Both the position numbers and the translations under genes were made by a program. From Gemmobacter lutimaris (GTDB lineage Bacteria; Pseudomonadota; Alphaproteobacteria; Rhodobacterales; Rhodobacteraceae), in contig NZ_QXXQ01000021.1 of the NCBI RefSeq assembly GCF_003570715.1, forward strand, positions 1-59,923: a stretch of DNA of 59,923 nt, in the 5' to 3' direction. The number at the start of each line of letters is the position of its first letter. Position 1 is the first letter of the stretch. The notes beneath the pieces were generated by a model. That model was given only the letters and a program-made list of their open reading frames with translations, made no database searches and was not told the DNA's origin. Positions 42,584 through 49,997 of this stretch are shown piece by piece.

Positions 42584-42787
42584 ATGAAATCAATATATTA
42601 CATAAGTATCCTTATGGGCTTTCTTGGTGTTGCGCTCGCGGGCTGTGGAGAAGTGCCGATCCGGAAAACCAATTGCTGGGCGCAATCTGGTTCCACTGTG
42701 ACCAGTTCCACAAAGGGCGCAAACCCGACTTCGTACCCTGCCTCGCGCGTGGACAGCTCGCCGGCCGATGTCATTCCTTGCCGTTAG
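42584..42787 (+). CDS. Small lipoprotein in the VirB operon (VirB7 or entry-exclusion-like)
   Basis: A 67-residue lipoprotein: MKSIYYISILMGFLGVALAGC with the lipobox Cys near residue 21, then a Ser/Thr/Pro-rich tail with two further Cys. The first 60 bases are AT-rich and contrast with the GC-rich neighbours, hinting at separate acquisition. Position between virB4 and the virB5 region matches lipoproteins such as VirB7 or TrbK/Eex entry-exclusion proteins. Sequence alone does not decide. It overlaps the next gene by 20 bp. Confidence 0.6.
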   Translation: MKSIYYISILMGFLGVALAGCGEVPIRKTNCWAQSGSTVTSSTKGANPTSYPASRVDSSPADVIPCR

Positions 42788-43910
42788 ATCACCAGCCTCA
42801 GTCAGGGCGCTTGTCTTGATGATTACGGTTCTGCCTCTTGCGGCGCTCGCACGCGGCGTGCCGATTGCTGACGGCAAATCGATCATCCAGCACGGCCTCG
42901 AGATCGCGCAGATGAGCAGCTTGTCCGCGGCGCGGGAGCTTGAGACCGACAAGAAGGCGCGGATTGCCGAGCTGCATCAGGAACAGCTTGATGCGCTCGA
43001 CGCCACGCTGGCGATGATGGCCGGCCAGACGCCTTGGATCGGTGATCTCGAGGTGATCCCGGGGGCCGAGGCCGAAGTCCTCTATGATGTCGAGGATGAC
43101 AGCCCCTATGCGGCGCGTCTTTTCGGGGATGGCAAGACCGGTATCGAAGAGATGATCATCGCCACGGCGAAGAAATACGCGGGCCACCCGGGGCTCGCGC
43201 GGGCTGGCCTCAATCCGGTCGAATTCCGCATCTGGTTCCAGAGCCTTGTGAAGCAGGAATCCGGGTTTTCCATCGGGGCACGCTCGCCTGTCGGCGCTTT
43301 CGGCCTGACGCAGGTGATGCCGGATACGGCAAAGGATCTCGGCATCTATCCCGCCTATTACGACGACCCGATGCTGCAGCTCGATGGGGGTGCCCGGTAT
43401 TTTCTGACCCAGCTCAACAAGTTTGGCTCAGTCCCGCTGGCGCTCGCCGCCTACAACGCCGGTCCCGGCAATGTCTCGAAATACGGCGGTATCCCGCCCT
43501 TCAAGGAAACCCAGGACTACGTCGTCCGCATCACCGGGTTTTTCAATACCTATGCGGGACAGATCAGCGGCATTGATCAGGTCGGCACTTTCGATCCGCG
43601 CGACATGGCGATCGCCACGGCCTCCAATGTCTCGGACGCCGGGCTGCACTATGGCATGGAAGCGAGCCTCGAGATCGAGGCCTCGCTGAAACGGCTTCGC
43701 GTCCTCATCGAGAAGATCCCGACCACAAGTTCGGCCAAGGAAGCGCTGGATCTCAACAGCTATGCCCGGGCCGAGGTGGCGCGGATCGCGCTGATGGTCG
43801 ACAGGGTCAAGGCCGCAAGGGTCAAGGTCGACCAGGCCCGCTACGCGCTCTGGATCGAGGCTTATGCCCGCGACGCAACATTCATCAAGGTAAGGGCTGG
43901 TTCCGAATGA
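42768..43910 (+). CDS. Lytic transglycosylase embedded in a VirB5-like scaffold
   Basis: A 380-residue exported protein. The signal peptide ends LPLAALA. The N-terminal part (RGVPIADGKSIIQHGLEIAQ) resembles the start of the VirB5-like protein next door (QGVPTIDLTSIAKIGEVLAQ). A coiled region follows, then an SLT domain at about 145-260 with catalytic Glu in LVKQESGFSIGARSPVGAFG, LTQVMPDTAKDLGI and LALAAYNAGPGNVSKYGG. The C-terminal helical part (LIEKIPTTSSAKEALDLNS) again matches the neighbour (LVQEIPDTEGLKEAIDLNT), and both end in FIKV. It seems to be a fusion of VirB1 and VirB5 functions, in addition to the separate VirB1 at 39000. Confidence 0.82.
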   Translation: MSFLAVRSPASVRALVLMITVLPLAALARGVPIADGKSIIQHGLEIAQMSSLSAARELETDKKARIAELHQEQLDALDATLAMMAGQTPWIGDLEVIPGAEAEVLYDVEDDSPYAARLFGDGKTGIEEMIIATAKKYAGHPGLARAGLNPVEFRIWFQSLVKQESGFSIGARSPVGAFGLTQVMPDTAKDLGIYPAYYDDPMLQLDGGARYFLTQLNKFGSVPLALAAYNAGPGNVSKYGGIPPFKETQDYVVRITGFFNTYAGQISGIDQVGTFDPRDMAIATASNVSDAGLHYGMEASLEIEASLKRLRVLIEKIPTTSSAKEALDLNSYARAEVARIALMVDRVKAARVKVDQARYALWIEAYARDATFIKVRAGSE

Positions 43911-44704
43911 TCCCTACGCGCATCCGGGGCGTCAGTGCCCTTCTCCTCACCGCATCCCTGGCGCTCCCGATGACAGCGGCGGCCCAGGGCGTGCCCACCA
44001 TTGACCTCACCAGCATCGCCAAGATCGGCGAGGTGCTGGCGCAAGCCAAACTCCAGGTGCGCGAGATGATCGCCTCGAATCTGAAGCTGGACGAGCAGAT
44101 CCTGAAGCAGATCGAACAGATCGCCACCCTGAAGGCGCAGCTTGACGCGCTGAGGAACGGGCTGACACTGGAAGCACTCGGCATACCGGACCCGGAAACC
44201 TTCTTTGACGATATCCTTCCCGATGTCGCCGATCTGACGGGCGGGCTCATCGCCGCGAGGGATGGCAAGTACGCCCTGATGACCACCTCAGGCAAGGTCG
44301 GCGACAAGCCCGCAGGAGAATTTGTCTCCGACTTCTTTGCCTCGGTCGGACTTGATGTGAAGACAGTCGATACGCTTGCGAAAAGCGAGGACCCGGGTGC
44401 GGCGCGGATTGGCACGCAAGCCAACACGGCCGCCTTCCTGTCGGCCGCGGCGGAAACATCCTCGGTCAAGGCGTCCGAAAGCCTCGAACGGGTGCACGAA
44501 CTGGTCCAGGAGATCCCGGACACTGAAGGGCTGAAAGAGGCCATCGACCTCAACACAAGGGTCACGGCCGAGCTGTCCATCGCCATGGCCAATATCTGGA
44601 ACATGGAATCCGCCCAGCTCATGGGAATGGGGGAAGCCGGAGTCATGGATGCCGCGACGGCCGCCGAGGAAGAGAAGTTCATCAAAGTGATCCGAAAGGA
44701 ATGA
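43907..44704 (+). CDS. virB5: VirB5/TrbJ-like pilus-tip protein
   Basis: A 265-residue exported protein with signal peptide (LLLTASLALPMTAAA-Q) and long helices with heptad character (VREMIASNLKLDEQILKQIE, IATLKAQLDALRNGL), then a helical bundle (SVKASESLERVHELVQEIPD). This is the architecture of VirB5/TrbJ proteins, minor pilus components that contact recipients. Its ATG overlaps the stop of the transglycosylase fusion (ATGA). The end (EEEKFIKVIRKE) parallels the end of that fusion. Confidence 0.75.
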   Translation: MIPTRIRGVSALLLTASLALPMTAAAQGVPTIDLTSIAKIGEVLAQAKLQVREMIASNLKLDEQILKQIEQIATLKAQLDALRNGLTLEALGIPDPETFFDDILPDVADLTGGLIAARDGKYALMTTSGKVGDKPAGEFVSDFFASVGLDVKTVDTLAKSEDPGAARIGTQANTAAFLSAAAETSSVKASESLERVHELVQEIPDTEGLKEAIDLNTRVTAELSIAMANIWNMESAQLMGMGEAGVMDAATAAEEEKFIKVIRKE

Positions 44705-45186
44705 GAATGAGGAAGCTCCAACAGAAGCCCTTCAGCGCTGCGCTGATCCTGGCGACCCTGTGGACGGGGATGACCTCGGCCGAGGCTCCTGCTCCAGCCG
44801 ACATGGCCCAGGAAGAGGCCTTCCTCAACGTCCTGCCGAAGGTCGAGGTGCCGGACGACGTCCAGCCGATCCCGGGCGCGGTGAACGAAGAGTTCCGGAA
44901 CTGTGAGGCCCAATGGCCGCCGGAATATGCCATGAGCCAGAAGGGGCCTGAGGCCCGTGCCTATCGGGATATCTATGGCTACGTGAAGGTGCGGAACGTG
45001 ATCGCCACAAGCGACTGCGCCTGTGCAGGGAAAGTTGCCGCCTGGTCCGACGTAGACCTCATTGCAGCTGCTATCCGCGAAGAAGCCGGAAAAGAGCGTC
45101 TGAGTTGGCAGGACACCAAGGCGGTCTTCGACGCCTCGAACGAGATGTTTCCCGTCGCCGAGACCATGTGTGGCGGTTCCTTCTGA
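44701..45186 (+). CDS. Exported protein of the VirB operon
   Basis: A 161-residue protein with a probable signal peptide (SAALILATLWTGMTSAEA), then an acidic segment (MAQEEAFLNVLPKVEVPDDV) and a Cys-bearing region (NCEAQWPPEYAM, ATSDCACAGKVAAW). No known family is recognised. Overlap with virB5 (ATGA) and with virB6 (TGATG) indicates a structural or accessory role in the secretion channel. Confidence 0.65.
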   Translation: MRMRKLQQKPFSAALILATLWTGMTSAEAPAPADMAQEEAFLNVLPKVEVPDDVQPIPGAVNEEFRNCEAQWPPEYAMSQKGPEARAYRDIYGYVKVRNVIATSDCACAGKVAAWSDVDLIAAAIREEAGKERLSWQDTKAVFDASNEMFPVAETMCGGSF

Positions 45187-46184
45187 TGGACAGCGTCTCG
45201 ACCATTCTGACGACTTTGGATGAAGCGATCACCGCGGCGGGCCAACGGTTTTTCGAAGCAACAGCCAGCGCCGTCGGCCCGATCTACACGAGCCTCCTCG
45301 CCCTCCTCCTCGTCATGGTCGGGATCAATGCCGCCCTTAATGTCTACCGGATCGCCATGCGCGATGCGGTGCAATTGGCCTTCCGCATCGTGATGGTGCT
45401 GATGTTCGGTCTCACCTGGTCGAACTTCAGCCAGATCTATCAGGCCGCCAGCAATGGTCTGAGCGATCTGGCACTGGAGTACTTCCGCCTTGGCGGCGGC
45501 GGTGTCGCGACCTCCGCCACAGCAGCCATGGATGACATGGCCAACATGATGGCCGGAAACGTCGACTCCGTTTCGTCCGCCATGTCCTCGATCATGCGCG
45601 GCTTCGTGGCCGCCATCCTCTATGTCGTCCTCGGTATCCTGATGGCGGTTTATGTCTTCATCGTCGGCTTCGCCAAGCTGATGATCGCCTTCCTTCTGGG
45701 TGTCGCCCCGCTCGCCATCGGGGCCACGATCTTTGAGAAGACCAAGGGCATCTTTGAGGCCTGGCTTTCGGCGATGATCGGCTATCTGATGTACCCGGTC
45801 GCTTCCGCAGGGATCATCGTTGCCGTCGTGACCGTCGCGCATGATGTGTTTCGGAATGCGGATGCGGTCACCGATCTCGGCTCGATCCTCGGTTTCTTCG
45901 TCATCGTCTTTGTGGGCATCTTCGCCCTGATGGCCATCCCGAATGCCGTGACGCATATCACCGGCCAGATCAGCCTCGCCAGCATCGCACCCCAAGCCCT
46001 CCGGGTTGCGGGCAAGCCTCTCGAAAAAGCCAGCGACTATTCCGCCCGACGCATGAACGAGTTCCGCTCCGGCTTCATGACCGGCAAGACCGAACATCAC
46101 CATTTGCGCGATCAGGCGCGGTCGGATGCCGAGCAGGGCCATGCCGCACGGATGCGGCTGGGCCAGTTCATCCGCGACAGCTGA
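45186..46184 (+). CDS. virB6: VirB6/TrbL-family membrane protein
   Basis: A 332-residue inner-membrane protein with at least five hydrophobic helices (VGPIYTSLLALLLVMVGINA; LAFRIVMVLMFGLTWSNF; FVAAILYVVLGILMAVYVFI; FAKLMIAFLLGVAPLAIGAT; GSILGFFVIVFVGIFALMAI), as in VirB6/TrbL. The conserved FAKLMIAFLLGVAP segment with its Trp-bearing follow-up (FEAWLSAM) is typical. The C-terminal 60 residues are hydrophilic with HHH. The ATG at 45186 overlaps the previous stop. Confidence 0.9.
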   Translation: MDSVSTILTTLDEAITAAGQRFFEATASAVGPIYTSLLALLLVMVGINAALNVYRIAMRDAVQLAFRIVMVLMFGLTWSNFSQIYQAASNGLSDLALEYFRLGGGGVATSATAAMDDMANMMAGNVDSVSSAMSSIMRGFVAAILYVVLGILMAVYVFIVGFAKLMIAFLLGVAPLAIGATIFEKTKGIFEAWLSAMIGYLMYPVASAGIIVAVVTVAHDVFRNADAVTDLGSILGFFVIVFVGIFALMAIPNAVTHITGQISLASIAPQALRVAGKPLEKASDYSARRMNEFRSGFMTGKTEHHHLRDQARSDAEQGHAARMRLGQFIRDS

Positions 46185-46232
46185 TCCAGCCACCCGACAG
46201 CCGCGCCAACCCCCGTTTTCCGGAGCAAGACC

Positions 46233-46913
46233 ATGACAGGTTCACCCCCTGAATTGAGAAGTTTTCTCGAAGCCGAGATGTTCTTCGGCGTGAAGAAGCG
46301 CGAACGCATCGCCTACGCGGTGGCGGGCGGCGGGCTCGTCATCGGCCTCATGGGGATGATCGCCATCGTCACCCTCCTGCCCCTGAAAGAGACCGAGGCT
46401 TTCCTCGCCATCGTCGACAAGGACACCGGTGTGGCCGAACGCGTGGTAGCCGTTGAGAAGGCCGGAATGGAACAGGCCGAGGCCATCCGGCAAAGTTTGC
46501 TCTTCGCCTATGTCACCGATCGCGAAACCTATGACCAGCACGACAACGAGATCCGGATTCTCCGCGCCTATACCTGGTCCGAGGCCAATGCGAAGTCTTC
46601 GCTCGTGGCGCTCTGGACGGAAGGAGCCCCGAACTATCCGCCGAAGCTTTATGGCGAAAGTTCCAAGGTCCGGGTCGACATCCTCTCGATCACACCGGTG
46701 ACCGAGACCACCGCACAGGTGCGCTTCACCAAGACCTGGGTCTCGGATGGCGAGGGCATCCCGGACCGGGAAGGCAAGTTCACGGCGACGGTCACCTACC
46801 GGTTCGAGCCAACCAGAGAAACTGCGCTCAATCTCGTCTGGCAGAACCCGACCGGGTTCGTCGTGACCGACTATCGCCTCACATCCGAGGCCCTCACCCC
46901 TTCGGGAGGCTGA
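46233..46913 (+). CDS. virB8: VirB8-family inner-membrane protein
   Basis: A 226-residue bitopic protein: cytoplasmic start, one transmembrane helix at about 30-50 (AVAGGGLVIGLMGMIAIVTL) and a periplasmic NTF2-like domain (AFLAIVDKDTGVAERVVAVE; FAYVTDRETYDQHDNEIRIL; FTATVTYRFEPTRETALNLV then WQNPTGFVVTDYR). VirB8 nucleates the assembly of the channel. It lies 48 bp after virB6 and one base before virB9. Confidence 0.92.
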   Translation: MTGSPPELRSFLEAEMFFGVKKRERIAYAVAGGGLVIGLMGMIAIVTLLPLKETEAFLAIVDKDTGVAERVVAVEKAGMEQAEAIRQSLLFAYVTDRETYDQHDNEIRILRAYTWSEANAKSSLVALWTEGAPNYPPKLYGESSKVRVDILSITPVTETTAQVRFTKTWVSDGEGIPDREGKFTATVTYRFEPTRETALNLVWQNPTGFVVTDYRLTSEALTPSGG

Positions 46914-46914
46914 C

Positions 46915-47631
46915 ATGACGCCAGGTTTGACAATTTTCGCGGCGGGTCTTATGGCCAGCCTCACTACCCTGCCCGCCCTCGGCGAAACCGCGCCCAAATC
47001 CGGTCGTCATGACGCAAGGGTGACCTATGCCAGTTATCAGGAGGGTCAGGTCTACCGGATCACCACCCGGCTCAGGACAGTGACCCTCGTCGAGCTGGGC
47101 GACAGCGAGAAAATCCAGTCCATCGCCATCGGCGATCTCGAGAGCTTCAAGATCGACAAGCTCGAGCGGTCGAACCTCTTCATCATCAAGCCCGTGGTCG
47201 CCGGTGCCACGACCAACCTGACGGTCGAGACCCAGAAGAACATCTACTTCCTGCAGGTGACGGAAAGCGCCAAAAGCAGTCCGAACTATTCCGTGAAGTT
47301 CACGGTCCCGGGCAGCTTCCGGGCCACCTCGCCCGGAACAGACATCCCGGCGGCCTTGCCCATGACCTACAAGATCATGAAGAAGGGCAAGCGGCTGCCC
47401 GACTTCGCGCCGGTGTCGATCTCGGATGATGGACGGAAGACGACCTTCGTCATCCCGCCCGGCGCGCCGATGCCGGTGATCTTCCGGGCTGATGCCAAGG
47501 GGCAGGAATATTCGGTCAACTCCGCCGTACGCGGCACGAGGATCACTGTCAGCACCCGCTCGGAACGCTGGGTTCTGCGCTACGGTGATGAATATGTTTG
47601 CGTAACCGCGGAAACGGGGGGCGGCCAATGA
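46915..47631 (+). CDS. virB9: VirB9-family outer-membrane complex protein
   Basis: A 238-residue exported protein with signal peptide and two beta domains: DARVTYASYQEGQVYRITTR, VTLVELGDSEKIQSIAIGD at the start, and FVIPPGAPMPVIFRADAKGQ, VNSAVRGTRITVSTRSERWV (first 20 positions), LRYGDEYVCV at the end. It forms the outer-membrane core with VirB10 and a VirB7 lipoprotein. It overlaps virB10 by 4 bp (ATGA). Confidence 0.93.
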   Translation: MTPGLTIFAAGLMASLTTLPALGETAPKSGRHDARVTYASYQEGQVYRITTRLRTVTLVELGDSEKIQSIAIGDLESFKIDKLERSNLFIIKPVVAGATTNLTVETQKNIYFLQVTESAKSSPNYSVKFTVPGSFRATSPGTDIPAALPMTYKIMKKGKRLPDFAPVSISDDGRKTTFVIPPGAPMPVIFRADAKGQEYSVNSAVRGTRITVSTRSERWVLRYGDEYVCVTAETGGGQ

Positions 47632-48947
47632 GCGAGGAAGATCAGGACGGCAAACTCGCCGCGCGCATGGCCCGCATGAAACCTGCCGAGGCGCCAAAGC
47701 GCCGCCGTGGCGTGAACCCTTACGCGCTTTCGGCCGTGACTGCTGTGGCGGGTGTCGGCGTCGGGGCTTGGCTTGTCCTCGCCGCGCCAGAGGCCCCTGC
47801 CCCGGCACCTGCGCTGGAGACCGCCTCAGTCAGCGATTTCCAGGGGGATGGCGGCGCCGACGGGTTTTCGATCACGAAAGAAAAGCCGCAGATCGTCCCT
47901 GCCGTCCCGGATACTTCCGAAGCGGACCGGCTCAAGGCCGAGATCGAGGCCCTGAATGCCCAGATCGCGGAACTGAAGGCCAATCCGGTGACCGTCACCG
48001 ATGAGGCCGCGCTTGCGGATTTGAAAGCGCAGGTCGCGGCCCTTGATGCGGATGCAAAGGCACGGGAGGCCGCCCTCTCCGACCTGGAACGCGAGAACAT
48101 CCGGCTTCAGACCGAACTTGAGACCAAGGCGCTCGTCGAGGGTGATGCCGAGGCCGAAGCGGCCCGCGCCCGCGAAGAGGAACTGGCCCGGAGGCGTCAG
48201 GAAGCCGAGATGCTGAAAGAGGCGCAGATCCATTCCGACATGGTCGCGATGCGCTCTTCCATGGATATGGGCGGGGAGACGGGTGGTGCCGCCCCGACCG
48301 GTCCTGGAGGTGGAGGTGCCGCTGCCACGGGCGACGACGCCTTCCGGCGTGCGGGGGCCAAGTCGGCCGAGGCCCGCCAGGCGGAGGTAATCGCCAACCC
48401 TGCCTATACCGTGATGCAGGGCACCCTGATCGAGGCCTCGCTGGAAACCGCCGTCAGCACCGATCTTTCCGGCAATGTCGCTGCCATCGTCAGTCACGAT
48501 GTCTGGTCATTTGACATGTCCCGCGTCCTGATCCCACGTGGGTCCCGTCTCTTTGGCCGCTACGACTCCGACGTTGATGCCGGTCAACGCCGGGTGCTGA
48601 TCGCCTGGGACCGGATCGTGACCACCGATGGCCAATCCGTCGAACTCGCGGCTTACGGCACGGACCGCATCGGGCGCTCCGGCCTGCCCGGCAAGGTGCG
48701 CAATCACTTCCTGCAGCGCTTCGGCACCGCCGCCCTGATCTCGGTGATCGGAGCGGCGCCCGCCATCGCCGCCGCGAAATACGCCGATGACGAAGTGGCA
48801 TCTGATACCGCCGAAAATGTCGGCAATGATCTCGGCGAGGCGGTGAATGAGGTGATGGCCGACTACCTGCGCATCCCGCCGACGATCAGCGTCAATCAGG
48901 GGGCTGTCGTCATGGTCCGGGTCGACGCCGACATCGAGTTCTACTGA
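47628..48947 (+). CDS. virB10: VirB10-family channel protein
   Basis: A 439-residue protein with a short cytoplasmic tail, one transmembrane helix (about 25-45), a Pro/Ala-rich and coiled periplasmic linker (AEIEALNAQIAELKANPVTV; REEELARRRQEAEMLKEAQI) and the C-terminal beta-barrel-forming TrbI domain (VMQGTLIEASLETAVSTDLS, LIPRGSRLFGRYDSDVDAGQ, DRIGRSGLPGKVRNHFLQRF). It couples inner- and outer-membrane parts. Its stop overlaps the virB11 start. Confidence 0.94.
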   Translation: MSEEDQDGKLAARMARMKPAEAPKRRRGVNPYALSAVTAVAGVGVGAWLVLAAPEAPAPAPALETASVSDFQGDGGADGFSITKEKPQIVPAVPDTSEADRLKAEIEALNAQIAELKANPVTVTDEAALADLKAQVAALDADAKAREAALSDLERENIRLQTELETKALVEGDAEAEAARAREEELARRRQEAEMLKEAQIHSDMVAMRSSMDMGGETGGAAPTGPGGGGAAATGDDAFRRAGAKSAEARQAEVIANPAYTVMQGTLIEASLETAVSTDLSGNVAAIVSHDVWSFDMSRVLIPRGSRLFGRYDSDVDAGQRRVLIAWDRIVTTDGQSVELAAYGTDRIGRSGLPGKVRNHFLQRFGTAALISVIGAAPAIAAAKYADDEVASDTAENVGNDLGEAVNEVMADYLRIPPTISVNQGAVVMVRVDADIEFY

Positions 48948-49933
48948 TGAGCTACCTCGACACCTATCTCGGGCAGCTCGACACGGCGCTCTCTGACCCG
49001 GCCGTCATGGAACTTGCGATCAACGCCGATGGCACGATCTGGGTCGAGAGATCAGGCCAGATCCACATGGGGCCGAGCGGGCTTGCGCCCCTGCCCGCGC
49101 GCTCGGTGCGCGATCTCGCCGCCCAGATCGCCAATTCCACCTCGAACACCTTTACCGAAGCCGCACCCCTCATCTCGGCCACTGTGCCCTACCGCGATCT
49201 GATGCTGCGCTGTCAGGTGGTCGGCACGCCCGCCGTTTCGGGTGGCACCGTCATTGGTATCCGGGTGTTTCGGTCCCGGCAGGGGGACACGAGGCGCGCG
49301 CCGCGTTCCTTCAGTTTCTTGCGCGGACAGGAAAAGTCCCTCGAAGAGGAGCGGCGGGCCATGGTTGCGGAAATCCGCGCCGAGTCTGAGGGGGCGGATG
49401 TCGATGCCTTCCTCGCGCGGCTCGTCAGCGAACGGCTGAACGTCATCGTCTCGGGCGGCACCTCGACCGGCAAGACCGAGCTTGGCCGCAAGCTTCTGGA
49501 GATGGTCGCCCCGGACGAGCGCATCGTCACCATCGAGGATTCCCTCGAACTCCTGCCGGGCCAGCCCAATACCGTAAGCCTGATCGCGCAGCGGGACGAG
49601 GCCTCCCCCCGCTCGGCAGACAAGCTTTTGCAGGCGACCCTGCGCCTTCGGCCCGACCGGATCATCCTCGGCGAATTGCGCGGGTCTGAGGCTGCGACGT
49701 TTCTCGATGCGATCAACACCGGCCATTCCGGCTCCTTTACGACGCTCCACGCCCATTCGGCGCGAAAAGCCATGGACCGGCTGGCGCTTCTCGTCATGGC
49801 GCAAGGCACAAAGCTCAGCTTCGCAGAGGTGATCCGTTACCTCGAGACCTCGATCGACGTGATCCTGCAGATGGGCCGCCAGGGCGACCGCCGCGGGATC
49901 ACGGAGATGTATTTCCCCGGGCTCGAGGACTGA
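48947..49933 (+). CDS. virB11: VirB11-family traffic ATPase
   Basis: A 328-residue hexameric ATPase. Walker A is VSGGTSTGKTELG (about residues 167-179), followed by an Asp box (IVTIEDSLEL), Walker B (RIILGELRGSEAATFLDA) and a His box (GHSGSFTTLHAHSARKAM). It drives pilus assembly and DNA transfer together with VirB4 and VirD4. Length is normal and all motifs are intact. Confidence 0.95.
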   Translation: MSYLDTYLGQLDTALSDPAVMELAINADGTIWVERSGQIHMGPSGLAPLPARSVRDLAAQIANSTSNTFTEAAPLISATVPYRDLMLRCQVVGTPAVSGGTVIGIRVFRSRQGDTRRAPRSFSFLRGQEKSLEEERRAMVAEIRAESEGADVDAFLARLVSERLNVIVSGGTSTGKTELGRKLLEMVAPDERIVTIEDSLELLPGQPNTVSLIAQRDEASPRSADKLLQATLRLRPDRIILGELRGSEAATFLDAINTGHSGSFTTLHAHSARKAMDRLALLVMAQGTKLSFAEVIRYLETSIDVILQMGRQGDRRGITEMYFPGLED

Positions 49934-49997
49934 CAGACTGCGGTCTTTGCCCTCCCTTTCCACTTTTGATTGGCCTGCTGGCTGAAAGGTTGCATTC

